A DNA stretch of 64,000 nt from Kitasatospora fiedleri. Its GTDB lineage: Bacteria > Actinomycetota > Actinomycetes > Streptomycetales > Streptomycetaceae. Within the stretch, counting starts at the first letter, position 1. Each line of letters opens with the position of its first letter. A program made the position numbers and the translations under genes. This document shows positions 1 through 8,629 of this stretch, piece by piece. Location: positions 4,712,001-4,776,000 of the forward strand of contig NZ_OX419519.1 of NCBI RefSeq assembly GCF_948472415.1, written 5' to 3'. The notes under the pieces were generated by a model. It was not told where the DNA came from, did not search any database, and saw nothing but the letters and a program-made list of their open reading frames with translations.

Positions 1-2
1 GC

Positions 3-770
3 ACGCCGGGGCTGCGCACCCTGCTGGACCGGGCCTACCGGCTGTACGGCCGCCGGGTCGAGGTGCACCTGGCGAACACCCCGCACCACATCGGCGTGAT
101 CCTGGACGGCAACCGGCGCTGGGCCAAGGCCACCGGCGGCAGCACCGCCTACGGGCACCGGCGCGGCGCCGACAAGATCAGCGAGTTCCTGGGCTGGTGC
201 GCGGAGACCGACGTCCGGGTGGTCACCCTGTGGATGCTCTCCACCGACAACCTGGCCCGCCCCGCCGAGGAGCTCGTCCCGCTGCTCGGCATCATCGAGG
301 ACGCGGTGCGCGGCCTGGTCGAGGCCGGCCGCTGGAAGGTCCACCCGGTCGGCGCGCTCGACCTGCTGCCCGCGCGCACCGCCGAGGTGCTCAAGCGGGC
401 CGCCCAGGAGACCGCGCACATCGACGGGCTGACCGTGAACGTGGCGATCGGCTACGGCGGCCGCCAGGAGATCGCCGACGCCGTCCGCTCGCTGCTCCAG
501 GAGCACGCCGGGCGCGGCACCTCGATCGAGGAGCTGGCCGAGGTCCTCGACGTCGAGCACATCGCCGAGCACCTCTACACCAAGGGCCAGCCCGACCCGG
601 ACCTGGTGATCCGCACCTCCGGCGAGCAGCGGCTGTCCGGCTTCCTGCTCTGGCAGTCCGCGCACAGCGAGTTCTACTTCTGCGAGGCGTACTGGCCGGC
701 CTTCCGGAAGGTCGACTTCCTCCGGGCGCTGCGCGACTACCAGCTGCGCAACCGGCGGATGGGGCGCTGA
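3..770 (+). CDS. uppS: Isoprenyl (cis-prenyl) diphosphate synthase, 5'-truncated by window edge
   Basis: This is a cis-prenyltransferase of the undecaprenyl diphosphate synthase family, which condenses isopentenyl diphosphate onto an allylic diphosphate to make polyprenyl carriers for cell-wall synthesis. The catalytic-Asp motif GVILDGNRRWAK is close to the N-terminus. The C-terminal substrate-binding block RTSGEQRLSGFLLWQ followed by SEFYF is intact. The frame is open back to base 3, and the residues before the internal GTG at 63 (LRTLLDRAYRLYGRRVEVHL) look like the usual N-terminal extension, so the true start lies upstream of the window. Streptomycetes carry several paralogues, so whether the product is C15, C50 or C55 cannot be told. 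Confidence 0.9.
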   Translation, partial: TPGLRTLLDRAYRLYGRRVEVHLANTPHHIGVILDGNRRWAKATGGSTAYGHRRGADKISEFLGWCAETDVRVVTLWMLSTDNLARPAEELVPLLGIIEDAVRGLVEAGRWKVHPVGALDLLPARTAEVLKRAAQETAHIDGLTVNVAIGYGGRQEIADAVRSLLQEHAGRGTSIEELAEVLDVEHIAEHLYTKGQPDPDLVIRTSGEQRLSGFLLWQSAHSEFYFCEAYWPAFRKVDFLRALRDYQLRNRRMGR

Positions 771-961
771 CCCCGGGTCAGGCTCCACTACCCGTGGGAC
801 GGGTGGGAAAACGTTCACCCGGTGTGATCCCGCCATTCGCGCGGGCGCGAATGCGGGGCCGCTCGCCTGGGAATACACCCTTCAGACCGTCCTCCCGGCC
901 AGCGGGGCCGCGGGGGCCGGTGGGCCGCGGGTGACGTCGGGTCACCCGCTCTGGAGGGCTA

Positions 962-2293
962 GTGGTCAGTTCCAAGAGCCGCCGGACACCTGACCGGCGC
1001 ACGTACGTCCTCGACACCAGCGTGCTCCTGGCGGACCCGATGGCGATGACGCGCTTCGAGGAGCACGAGGTGGTCCTCCCGGTCGTCGTCGTCACCGAGC
1101 TGGAGGCCAAACGGCACCACCCGGAGCTGGGCTACTTCGCCCGCCAGGCACTGCGGATGCTGGACGACTACCGGGTGCGGCACGGCCGGCTGGACGAGCC
1201 GATCCCGGTCGGCGAGCTCGGCGGCACCATCCGGGTCGAACTGAACCACTCCGACACCTCGATCCTCCCGGCCGGCTACCGGGTCGGCGGCGGCGAGGCG
1301 GACACCCGCATCCTCGCGGTCGCCCGCAACCTGCAGGCCGAGGGCTACGACGTCACCGTCGTCTCCAAGGACCTGCCGCTGCGGATCAAGGCCAGCTCGG
1401 TCGGCCTGCTGGCCGAGGAGTACCGGGCCGAGCTGGCGATCACCTCCGGCTGGACGGGCATGACCGAGCTGCACGTCCCCGCCGACCAGGTGGACCGACT
1501 GTTCGCCGGCCAGGAGCACGCCCTGGAGGTGGAGGGCGCCGAGCAGCTCCCGGTCCACACCGGCCTGGTGCTGCACTCCGAGCGCGGCCGGGCGCTGGGC
1601 CGGGTGGCCCCCGACGGCCGGGTGCAGCTGGTGCGCGGCGACCGCGAGGCGTTCGGCCTGCGCGGCCGCAGCGCCGAGCAGCGGATCGCCCTCGACCTGC
1701 TGCTCGACCCGGAGATCGGCATCATCTCGATGGGCGGCCGGGCCGGCACCGGCAAGTCCGCGCTCGCCCTGTGCGCCGGGCTCGAAGCCGTCCTGGAGCG
1801 CCGCCAGCACCGCAAGGTGATGGTCTTCCGCCCGCTGTACGCGGTCGGCGGCCAGGAGCTCGGCTACCTGCCCGGCAGCGAGGCCGAGAAGATGGGCCCC
1901 TGGGCGCAGGCGGTCTTCGACACCCTCTCCGCCGTCACCACGCCCGACGTGATCGAGGAGGTCATCTCCCGCGGCATGCTGGAGGTGCTGCCGCTCACCC
2001 ACATCCGCGGGCGCTCGCTGCACGACGCCTTCGTGATCGTGGACGAGGCGCAGTCGCTGGAGCGGAACGTGCTGCTCACGGTGCTCTCCCGGATCGGCCA
2101 GAACTCCCGGGTGGTGCTCACCCACGACGTCGCCCAGCGGGACAACCTGCGGGTCGGCCGGTACGACGGGGTGGTCGCCGTGGTGGAGAAGCTGAAGGGG
2201 CACCCGCTGTTCGCCCACATCACGCTCACGCGGTCCGAGCGCTCGCCGATCGCCGCCCTGGTGACCGAGATGCTGGAGGACATCCAGCCCTAG
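962..2293 (+). CDS. PIN-PhoH family ATPase (PhoH2 type)
   Basis: This 443-residue protein joins an N-terminal PIN ribonuclease-like domain (about residues 10-150, beginning YVLDTSVLLADP) to a C-terminal PhoH P-loop ATPase. The Walker A motif GRAGTGKS is near residue 260 and the Walker B motif VIVDEAQSLE is near residue 360. Members of this PhoH2 architecture have been described as RNA-unwinding ribonucleases, sometimes as toxin-like proteins with a small upstream antitoxin; no such small gene is evident in the 190 bases upstream. The GTG start is preceded by CTGGAGG. The gene is probably monocistronic and ends at a strong hairpin. Confidence 0.9.
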   Translation: MVSSKSRRTPDRRTYVLDTSVLLADPMAMTRFEEHEVVLPVVVVTELEAKRHHPELGYFARQALRMLDDYRVRHGRLDEPIPVGELGGTIRVELNHSDTSILPAGYRVGGGEADTRILAVARNLQAEGYDVTVVSKDLPLRIKASSVGLLAEEYRAELAITSGWTGMTELHVPADQVDRLFAGQEHALEVEGAEQLPVHTGLVLHSERGRALGRVAPDGRVQLVRGDREAFGLRGRSAEQRIALDLLLDPEIGIISMGGRAGTGKSALALCAGLEAVLERRQHRKVMVFRPLYAVGGQELGYLPGSEAEKMGPWAQAVFDTLSAVTTPDVIEEVISRGMLEVLPLTHIRGRSLHDAFVIVDEAQSLERNVLLTVLSRIGQNSRVVLTHDVAQRDNLRVGRYDGVVAVVEKLKGHPLFAHITLTRSERSPIAALVTEMLEDIQP

Positions 2294-2317
2294 GCCATAC
2301 CGGGACACAACGGGACG

Positions 2318-2348
2318 AAGGGGCCTGGCGCATAGCGTCAGGCCCCTT
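2318..2348 (+). terminator. Rho-independent-type hairpin after phoH
   Basis: The arms AAGGGGCCTG and CAGGCCCCTT are perfectly complementary around an 11-base loop, 25 bases after the PhoH stop codon. There is no strong U-run, as is usual in streptomycetes. Confidence 0.8.
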
Positions 2349-2702
2349 CGCTGTCAGTCGAACTGACGTCCCCTCGGCGTCCGTTCCGCCAAAGCCGCAG
2401 GTCGAAAAGTTTGTGAGATCCGCCACGGCCAAGGGAATTGCGTAGACACGCTCGCGTGCGGCATGGTGTGGGTTCTGTCAGGCCCCGCGTACGGCAACCG
2501 CACGCCCGGCGACCCTGGTCGGCGGGTGGACAACTGAACAACCGCAAGGCCGTACGCCGCTCGATCCAACCGCCGCTCCGGGCCCGCCCGGGGGACGGCC
2601 GAGCCCGTGCCTCCCGTGACCAGCGTTCGACGGAGGCCAGTGCCAGGGGGCAGATAACGCGCCCCTACGGTCACAGGACGGGCGACGCCGGAAGGAAACC
2701 AT
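2349..2702 (+). other. 354-bp leader of the secreted transglycosylase gene
   Basis: There is no convincing gene here; the open frames crossing it are shadows. Its length suggests a long 5' untranslated region. It was examined for the cyclic-di-AMP (ydaO-type) riboswitch often found before actinobacterial cell-wall hydrolase genes, but the conserved core was not recognised. A good ribosome-binding site, GGAAGGAAACC, ends it. Confidence 0.4.
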
Positions 2703-3377
2703 GTGACTCGGATCTCGGTCCGGGGAGTCGCTGTCGCCTCCGCCACCGCGGTGACCGCCGTCGGTGCCGTCGTGGGTGCGGCCTCTGGCAGCGAGGGCAA
2801 GGCCGTCCAGACGGTCGACGTCGCGAGCGCCACCCTGCTCGCCGACGCGCCCACCGGTGCGCAGGCCCAGAACGTCAGCGACGGGATCGGCCGGCAGGCC
2901 GACGCCCAGCAGGTGTCCGCCGACACCGCCGCCCGCAAGGCCGCCGCCGAGGCCGCCCGGCAGAAGGCCGCGGCCGACGCCCAGGCCAAGGCCGACGCGG
3001 ACAAGGCCGCCAAGGAGGCCGAGGCCAAGCGGGCCAAGGAAGAGGCCAACCGGGCCGCCGCCCGCAGCGTGCTCGCCACCGTCAGCCCCGGCTCGGTCCA
3101 GGACATGGCGCTGCAGATCGTCGGCGACCCCACCCAGTTCCAGTGCTTCAGCCAGATCGTGAAGCGCGAGAGCGGCTGGAACTACACCGCGACCAACGCC
3201 TCCTCCGGTGCCTACGGCCTGGTCCAGGCGCTGCCGGGCTCCAAGATGGCCTCGGCCGGCGCGGACTGGCGGACCAACCCCGAGACCCAGATCAAGTGGG
3301 GCCTCAACTACATGAACAGCCGCTACGGCAGCCCCTGCGGCGCCTGGTCGTTCTGGCAGGCCCACAACTGGTACTGA
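2703..3377 (+). CDS. Secreted transglycosylase-like protein (SLT fold)
   Basis: This 224-residue exported protein has a signal peptide (about residues 1-28, MTRISVRGVAVASATAV then a small-residue stretch). An Ala/Lys/Glu-rich helical segment (about residues 65-125) probably forms a coiled coil. The C-terminal lytic-transglycosylase-like domain (about residues 140-224) has the pattern IVKRESGWN followed by SGAYGLVQALPG. The Glu of the RESGW motif is the expected catalytic acid. It should act in the cell wall, cleaving or remodelling peptidoglycan. The GTG start overlaps an out-of-frame ATG-TGA at 2701. The protein ends FWQAHNWY, typical of the streptomycete family. Confidence 0.85.
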   Translation: MTRISVRGVAVASATAVTAVGAVVGAASGSEGKAVQTVDVASATLLADAPTGAQAQNVSDGIGRQADAQQVSADTAARKAAAEAARQKAAADAQAKADADKAAKEAEAKRAKEEANRAAARSVLATVSPGSVQDMALQIVGDPTQFQCFSQIVKRESGWNYTATNASSGAYGLVQALPGSKMASAGADWRTNPETQIKWGLNYMNSRYGSPCGAWSFWQAHNWY

Positions 3378-3410
3378 GCCACCCCCGATTCGGACCCGCA
3401 CGCGACACCA

Positions 3411-3442
3411 GGGCCCCGGCTCCCGCGAGGGAGCCGGGGCCC
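3411..3442 (+). terminator. Strong hairpin terminator
   Basis: GGGCCCCGGCTCCC and its exact complement surround a GCGA tetraloop 33 bases after the transglycosylase stop codon. Confidence 0.85.
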
Positions 3443-3798
3443 CGCGCGTGCTGCCACCGGACGACCGGCACGCAACGGCCGCCGACGGCGCGGGCCGCCC
3501 CGCCCGGGCGACGCTGACCAGTGCGCCGCGGGCGGCGACGGCTCGGTGCGGACGCGGGGGAGCGGAGCGGGTCCTGGTTTCCTCCGCTCCCGGCCGGTCC
3601 GCCGGCAGAAGGTCCGTCTGCTCACCCCCTTCCCCCTCCGCGCCGGGTGAAACATCCGCAAAGCCGATGATTTGCCCGTTTTTAGCGGTAGTTGACCGGG
3701 CCACCCCCGAGACCCGGCCCGCCCGCGCCGGGTAGCGTTCCTCACCGACGGCCGTGCGACCCGCGGCCGACAGGAACCGACGCGGGGGAGACCGGGCA
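3443..3798 (+). other. Intergenic region upstream of the AI-2E gene
   Basis: No gene is supported here. It holds a short AT-richer patch around 3660-3700 with TTGACC at 3692-3697, and a TAGCGT hexamer at 3733-3738 that could serve as a -10 box. The two are too far apart (35 bases) to be one promoter. Confidence 0.35.
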
Positions 3799-5271
3799 GT
3801 GACGGAAGAAGAGCCGGGCGGCGGCCGCTGGCGCGGCATCGCCAAGATCGGAGCGGTCGCGGCCGGGCTGTTCGCCGCCGCCGAACGCCGCCGCCGCGCG
3901 GCCATCTCCGCCGAGGCGCACGTCCTCGCCACCGAACAGGCCGTCGAACTGGCCGCCGAACGCGCCGCCCTGCGCAGCGCCGAGCGGACGGCCCGCCAGC
4001 TCGCCGCGGCCCACGGCGCACCGGCCGACCCCGGCGCGCCCGTCCCACCGGAAGGAGCGGCCGTGCGGACCGACGACACCGTCCCCGCCCCGCGCCCCGC
4101 GCAGCCCGCCGACTCCCCGGTCGCCGAACTCCCGGCCGCCGAACTCCCGGCCGGCGCCGCCCCGCTCGGGCGGCCCGCCAACCCGGTGGACGCGGTGCCC
4201 TGGTCGCTGCGGGTCGCCGCCGAGTCCACCTGGCGGCTGCTGCTGCTCGGCGTCGCCCTCTACGTGGTGCTCCGGGTGGTCGACACCCTCAAGCTGGTCG
4301 CCTTCGCCGCGATCGCCGCCCTGCTCATCTCCGCGCTGCTCGAACCCACCGTCTCCTGGCTGCGCCGGCGCGGGGTGCCCCGCTCGGTGGCCGCCGCGAT
4401 CACCTTCCTGGCCGGCCTGGCCAGCATCGGCCTGGTCGGCTGGTTCGTGTTCTGGCAGGTCTCCAGCAACCTCGACCCCGTCACCGTCCAGGTCCAGAAC
4501 GGCGTCCGGCAGCTGCGCGACTGGCTGCTGACCGGCCCGTTCCACCTCACCCCCGACCAGCTCGACAACGTCACCAACCAGATCACCACCGCCATCGGCA
4601 AGAACTCCGAGCAGCTCACCTCGGCCGGCTTCACCGGCGTCACCATCGCCGTCGAACTGCTCACCGGCGTGGTGCTCACCGCCTTCACCACCTTCTTCCT
4701 GCTCTACGACGGCGCCCGGATCTGGAGCTGGGTGCTGCGCGGACTGCCCCGGCACTCCCGCTACGCGCTGGCCGGCGCCGGGCCCAAGGCGTGGGCCACC
4801 CTGACCGCGTACGTCCGCGGCACCGTCACCGTGGCCTTCATCGACGCGCTCTGCATCGGCATCGGGCTCTTCATGCTCGGCGTGCCGATGGCCATCCCGC
4901 TCGCGGTGATCATCTTCCTGGGCGCGTTCGTGCCGCTGGTCGGCGCGCTGGTCACCGGCACCATCGCGGTGCTGATCGCGGTGGTCACGGTCGGGCCGGC
5001 CAAGGCGCTGATCGCGCTGGCCATCCTGATCGGCGTCCAGCAGTTGGAGGGCCACATCCTCCAGCCGCTCATCCTCGGCCGCGCGGTCCGGGTCCACCCG
5101 CTGGCCGTGGTGCTCGGCGTCGCCACCGGCTCCATCCTCGGCGGCATCCCCGGCGCGATCGTCGCCGTCCCGCTGATCGCCGTGACCAACACCGTCACCG
5201 GGCACCTGCGCCGGCGCAACGCGGCCGGGCAGGAGGTCTTCCAGGCCATCGAGGCCGCCAAGAAGCAGTGA
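3799..5271 (+). CDS. AI-2E family transporter
   Basis: This 490-residue polytopic membrane protein belongs to the AI-2E (YdiK/TqsA/PerM) family. The first 150 or so residues are a hydrophilic Ala/Glu/Pro-rich cytoplasmic extension longer than in most members. The conserved eight-helix permease follows, with two helices near residue 160, a large extracellular loop (about 225-285) and the cluster IFLGAFVPLVGALVTG near residue 385. Some family members export autoinducer-2 or act as sodium/proton antiporters, so the substrate cannot be predicted. The GTG at 3799 was chosen over one at 3754 because GGGGGAG lies eight bases before it and the upstream residues are not membrane-like. Confidence 0.85.
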   Translation: MTEEEPGGGRWRGIAKIGAVAAGLFAAAERRRRAAISAEAHVLATEQAVELAAERAALRSAERTARQLAAAHGAPADPGAPVPPEGAAVRTDDTVPAPRPAQPADSPVAELPAAELPAGAAPLGRPANPVDAVPWSLRVAAESTWRLLLLGVALYVVLRVVDTLKLVAFAAIAALLISALLEPTVSWLRRRGVPRSVAAAITFLAGLASIGLVGWFVFWQVSSNLDPVTVQVQNGVRQLRDWLLTGPFHLTPDQLDNVTNQITTAIGKNSEQLTSAGFTGVTIAVELLTGVVLTAFTTFFLLYDGARIWSWVLRGLPRHSRYALAGAGPKAWATLTAYVRGTVTVAFIDALCIGIGLFMLGVPMAIPLAVIIFLGAFVPLVGALVTGTIAVLIAVVTVGPAKALIALAILIGVQQLEGHILQPLILGRAVRVHPLAVVLGVATGSILGGIPGAIVAVPLIAVTNTVTGHLRRRNAAGQEVFQAIEAAKKQ

Positions 5272-5296
5272 GGCCCGCCGGGCTCGGGCGGGCGCC

Positions 5297-5340
5297 GCAC
5301 GCGGAAAGGTCCGCCCGGCGCACGCGGAAAGGTCCGCCCG
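5297..5340. repeat. 21-bp direct repeat at a terminator
   Basis: The same 21 bases (GCACGCGGAAAGGTCC then GCCCG) occur at 5297-5317 and 5320-5340. The second copy contributes the left arm of the following terminator hairpin, so the first copy is an alternative left arm. Confidence 0.85.
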
Positions 5341-5370
5341 GGGAGAGAACCCTCTCCCCGGGCGGACCTT
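5329..5370. terminator. Bidirectional terminator between AI-2E gene and ahpD
   Basis: A perfect 19-bp stem (AAGGTCCGCCCGGGGAGAG and its complement) closes on a four-base loop between two convergent genes. Confidence 0.9.
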
Positions 5371-5386
5371 CCGGTGTGCGGCGGAC

Positions 5387-5920
5387 CTACTGCGGCAGCT
5401 GCGCCTCGGCGTCCAGCACCGCGGCGACGGCCTGGACGGTGGCGGCGATCTTGATCGCGGCCTGGATCACCTCGCGGTCGACCCCGGCCTTGCGCAGCAC
5501 GCCCTCGTGCGAGTCGAGGCACTGGCCGCAGCCGTTGATCGCCGAGACGGCGAAGGACCACAGCTCGAAGTCGACCTTGTCGACGCCCGGGTTGCCGATG
5601 ATGTTCATCCGCAGACCGGCCCGCATCGTCCCGTACTCCTTGTCGGAGAGCAGGTGCAGCGTCCGGTAGTAGACGTTGTTCATCGCCATGATCGCGGCCG
5701 CGCCCTTGGCGGCCTCGTACGCCTCGGGCTTCAGGTTGGCCCGGGCCTCCGGCTCCAGCTCGCGCAGCACGCTCGCCGAGCGGGTGGCCATCGCGCAGGC
5801 CAGCACGGTGCCCCAGAGCTGCTGCCCGGGCAGGTCGGAGTTGCCGATCACCGAGCCGAGGTTGAGCTTGAGGTCCTTGGCGTAGTCCGGCAGGGCGGCC
5901 TTCAGTTCGTCGAGCGCCAT
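5387..5920 (-). CDS. ahpD: Alkyl hydroperoxide reductase AhpD
   Basis: AhpD reduces the disulfide of AhpC, working as an alkylhydroperoxidase-like thiol protein with lipoyl or dihydrolipoamide partners in actinobacteria. The protein has 177 residues, the normal length. The catalytic pair is Cys131 and Cys134 in the motif GCGQCLDSH, with His138 and Glu119 in the expected proton-relay positions. It starts four bases after the ahpC stop codon and is clearly co-transcribed with it. Expression is expected to be induced by peroxide through OxyR. Confidence 0.95.
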   Translation of the reverse strand: MALDELKAALPDYAKDLKLNLGSVIGNSDLPGQQLWGTVLACAMATRSASVLRELEPEARANLKPEAYEAAKGAAAIMAMNNVYYRTLHLLSDKEYGTMRAGLRMNIIGNPGVDKVDFELWSFAVSAINGCGQCLDSHEGVLRKAGVDREVIQAAIKIAATVQAVAAVLDAEAQLPQ

Positions 5921-5924
5921 CGGG

Positions 5925-6476
5925 TCAGCCGGCCAGCAGGGACTGGGCGTCGAGGGTGTCCTCGCCCTTGGTCCAGTTGCACGGGCACAGCTCGTCGGTC
6001 TGCAGGGCGTCGAGGACCCGCAGCACCTCCTTGGGGTTGCGGCCGACGGAGCCCGCGGTCACCATCACGAACTGGATCTCGTTGTTCGGGTCGACGATGA
6101 ACACCGCGCGCTGGGCGGTGCCGTCCGCGCCCTCGACGCCGCAGGCGCGCATCAGGTCGTGCTTGACGTCGGCCAGCATCGGGAAGGGCAGGTCGCGCAG
6201 GTCCTTGTGGTCCTTGCGCCAGGCGTGGTGCACGTACTCGGAGTCGCCGGAGACGCCGAGGATCTGGGCGTCGCGGTCGGCGAACTCCTCGTTCAGCTTG
6301 CCGAACGCGGCGATCTCGGTCGGGCAGACGAAGGTGAAGTCCATCGGCCAGAAGAAGACGACCCGCCACTTGCCCTCGTAGGACTTGTGGTTGATCTCGG
6401 CGAAGGCGCTCGCAGCGTCGAGGTCCACGCAGGCGTTGAGTTCGTACTCGGGGAACTTGTCGCCGATCGTCAGCAC
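5925..6476 (-). CDS. ahpC: Peroxiredoxin AhpC
   Basis: This is a two-Cys peroxiredoxin of 183 residues. The peroxidatic Cys51 sits in DFTFVCPTE, and the C-terminal LCPCNW motif carries the resolving cysteines, as in actinobacterial AhpC that pairs with AhpD. The open frame extends to 6587, but family members begin at the conserved LTIGDKFP. The GTG at 6476 has GGAGAAG just upstream, so it is the likely start. The gene is divergent from oxyR across a 165-bp control region and is followed by ahpD in one operon. Confidence 0.95.
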   Translation of the reverse strand: MLTIGDKFPEYELNACVDLDAASAFAEINHKSYEGKWRVVFFWPMDFTFVCPTEIAAFGKLNEEFADRDAQILGVSGDSEYVHHAWRKDHKDLRDLPFPMLADVKHDLMRACGVEGADGTAQRAVFIVDPNNEIQFVMVTAGSVGRNPKEVLRVLDALQTDELCPCNWTKGEDTLDAQSLLAG

Positions 6477-6578
6477 GTCGCTTCTCCAAAACTTGGGACG
6501 AGGGATGTCCGGATTGCGGACGGTACCCAGCCTCGCACAGAGAAACTGATCAGTGAAATCGGTTCTGACGCGCGCCGC

Positions 6579-6595
6579 GATAGGCAAGTCCGATC
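6579..6595. promoter_or_regulatory. Probable OxyR (LysR-type) operator
   Basis: GATAGGCAAGTCCGATC is an interrupted inverted repeat (GATAGG / CCGATC) in the ahpC-oxyR divergent region. A perfect palindrome ACTGATCAGT lies 25 bases away at 6545-6554. The position and dyad form fit LysR-type binding; the assignment to OxyR is inference. Confidence 0.5.
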
Positions 6596-6641
6596 AGTGC
6601 GGCAGACTGGAGGGGAGTACCGGACCGGCAGGAAGCACCCC

Positions 6642-7643
6642 GTGAAGCCCCACCCCCCGCACACCCCCCGCACCCCCACCGTCTCCCAGCTGCGCGCCTT
6701 CGCCGCGGTCGCCGAGCACCGGCACTTCCGGGAGGCCGCGTCCGCGATCGGCACCAGCCAGTCGGCGCTGTCCGGGGCGGTCGCCGCCCTGGAGGAGTCG
6801 CTCGGCGCGCAGCTCGTCGAACGGACCACCCGCCGGGTCGTGATCACCCCGCTCGGGGAGCGGATCGCCGAGCACTCCCGGCGGGTGCTCGGCGCGCTGC
6901 ACGCGCTCACCGAGGAGGCCGAGGCCGCCCGCCGCCCGTTCACCGGGCCGCTGCACCTCGGGGTGATCCCCACCGTCGCGCCCTACCTGCTGCCCGCCGT
7001 GCTGCGGCTGGTCCGCGACGCCTACCCCGACCTCGAACTGCACGTCCACGAGGAGCGCACCCCCTCGCTGCTGGGCGGCCTGGCCGACGGGCGGCTCGAC
7101 CTGCTGCTGCTCGCGCTGCCCGCCGGCGGGAGCCTGCCGGTGGCCGAGATCCCGCTGTTCGACGAGGACTTCGTGCTGATCGTGCCGCCCGAGCACGAAC
7201 TCGCCGGGCGGATCGACGTCCCCCGCGACGCCCTGCTCGACCTGGACGTGCTGCTGCTGGAGGAGGGGCACTGCCTGCGCGACCAGGCGCTCGACATCTG
7301 CCGCGAGGTCGGCGCCGAACCGGCCGGCGGCAGCACCCGGGCCGCCGGGCTCTCCACCCTGGTCCAACTGGTCGCCGGCGGACTCGGCGTCACCCTGCTG
7401 CCCGCCACCGCCCTCGACGTCGAGACCGGACGCACCGACCGCCTCGCCGCCGTCCGCTTCGCCCACCCCGCGCCCGGCCGCCGGATCGGCCTCGCCCACC
7501 GGCCCGGCTCCGCCCGCACCACCGAGTACGGCCGCTTCGCGGCGGCCCTGCGCGAAGCACTCCGCGGCCTCCCGCTCCGGCTGGCCGCCCCGCCCGGCAA
7601 CCCCGCCCGAACGGGTGAGGGCGAGGCGCGGTACGGCGGTTGA
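6642..7643 (+). CDS. oxyR: LysR-type peroxide sensor OxyR
   Basis: This is a LysR-family regulator of 333 residues with an N-terminal winged helix (VSQLRAFAAVAEHRHFREAA) and a C-terminal sensor domain. The domain has a cysteine in the segment EEGHCLRDQALDIC, which matches the redox Cys pair of OxyR. Its divergence from ahpCD supports the role of a hydrogen peroxide sensor that activates ahpC. The GTG at 6642 follows GGCAGGA and precedes a short His/Pro-rich tail before the helix-turn-helix. Upstream in-frame codons run into the ahpC gene on the other strand and were discarded. Confidence 0.92.
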   Translation: MKPHPPHTPRTPTVSQLRAFAAVAEHRHFREAASAIGTSQSALSGAVAALEESLGAQLVERTTRRVVITPLGERIAEHSRRVLGALHALTEEAEAARRPFTGPLHLGVIPTVAPYLLPAVLRLVRDAYPDLELHVHEERTPSLLGGLADGRLDLLLLALPAGGSLPVAEIPLFDEDFVLIVPPEHELAGRIDVPRDALLDLDVLLLEEGHCLRDQALDICREVGAEPAGGSTRAAGLSTLVQLVAGGLGVTLLPATALDVETGRTDRLAAVRFAHPAPGRRIGLAHRPGSARTTEYGRFAAALREALRGLPLRLAAPPGNPARTGEGEARYGG

Positions 7644-7702
7644 CGCCCCGGCGGGTGGGCGGGCCGGGGCGTGGGCATACATCGCCCCGAGGGGGTGGTC
7701 CG

Positions 7703-8629
7703 GTGTACGTGTCGCGGATCAGGGTGTCCGGGGTGAAGTGCTTCACCGGTGCGCGCGAGGTCGACCTCGCGGTCCCGCCGGAACCGGGGTGGACGGTGTT
7801 CGCCGGGCCGAACGGCAGCGGCAAGAGCACGCTGCTGCTGGTGCTCGCGATGGCGCTCGGCGCGCTGCCCTCCGGCCCCGCCGCGCGCTGGGGCGCCGGG
7901 GGCTGGGCCCAGGCGGACCCGGCCCCGCGCTGGCGGGTCGGCGATCCGCCGGGCACCCCGCGCGCCCGCTACCCGCTGCGCGCCGAGGGCCGCCGCGTCC
8001 CGCTGGACGCCGACCTGGCGGGCCGGGTGCTGCCCGACGGCTGGCGGGTCAGCGACCCGGAGCGGCAGTACGTCGCCCGCGGCGGCCTGGAGCTCCCGCT
8101 GGACGAACTCGGCAGCGGAACAGCCGAGTTGGCCCGCCTGGTCAGCCAGCTCGCGACCGCCCCCGACCGGGGCCCGGTCCTGCTGGACGACATCGACCGG
8201 CACCTGCACCCCGCCTGGCAGCAGCGGATCGGCCCCTGGCTCACCGAGCACTTCCCGCACACCCAGTTCCTGGTCGCCACCCACAGCCCGTACGTCTGCC
8301 AGGCCGCCGACCCCGGCGCCCTGATCCGGCTGCCCGGCCCCGACGAGGACCGCGCCCCCTACCGGCTGGACGAGGAACTGCGCCAACGGGTGCTCTACGG
8401 CAGCGGCGAGGACACCGCGCTCTCCGAACTGTTCGCGCTGCCCAGCGCCTACTCGCCCGCCGCCGAGGCCGAACGCCGGCTGCTGGTGCGCCTGGAGCGC
8501 AAGATGTACGCCGGACAGGCCACCGCCGCGGAACTCGCCGAGTACCGCGAACTGGGCGCCCGGCTGAACAGCTCGCTGACCGCCCGGGTCGACGAGGTCA
8601 CCGCCCGGCTGCTCGGCCGGGACGGGTGA
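7703..8629 (+). CDS. AAA/SMC-like ATPase, Septu PtuA-like
   Basis: This 308-residue ABC/SMC-type ATPase belongs to the AAA_21/OLD-like group. Walker A is GPNGSGKS at residues 35-42. A signature-like ELGSGTAELARL lies near residue 135, Walker B with D-loop is VLLDDIDRHLHP near residue 160, and the switch histidine is in ATHSPYV near residue 193. It overlaps the start of an HNH nuclease gene by four bases (GTGA), which implies translational coupling. An SMC-like ATPase coupled to an HNH nuclease is the layout of Septu anti-phage systems (PtuA-PtuB). This ATPase is much shorter than typical PtuA and lacks a long inserted coil, so the assignment is tentative. The start at 7703 follows GAGGGGG. 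Confidence 0.75.
   Translation: MYVSRIRVSGVKCFTGAREVDLAVPPEPGWTVFAGPNGSGKSTLLLVLAMALGALPSGPAARWGAGGWAQADPAPRWRVGDPPGTPRARYPLRAEGRRVPLDADLAGRVLPDGWRVSDPERQYVARGGLELPLDELGSGTAELARLVSQLATAPDRGPVLLDDIDRHLHPAWQQRIGPWLTEHFPHTQFLVATHSPYVCQAADPGALIRLPGPDEDRAPYRLDEELRQRVLYGSGEDTALSELFALPSAYSPAAEAERRLLVRLERKMYAGQATAAELAEYRELGARLNSSLTARVDEVTARLLGRDG

Noticed and set aside
2349..2702. Cyclic-di-AMP riboswitch before the transglycosylase gene
   Set aside because: The context suits one, but the conserved core sequences could not be recognised.
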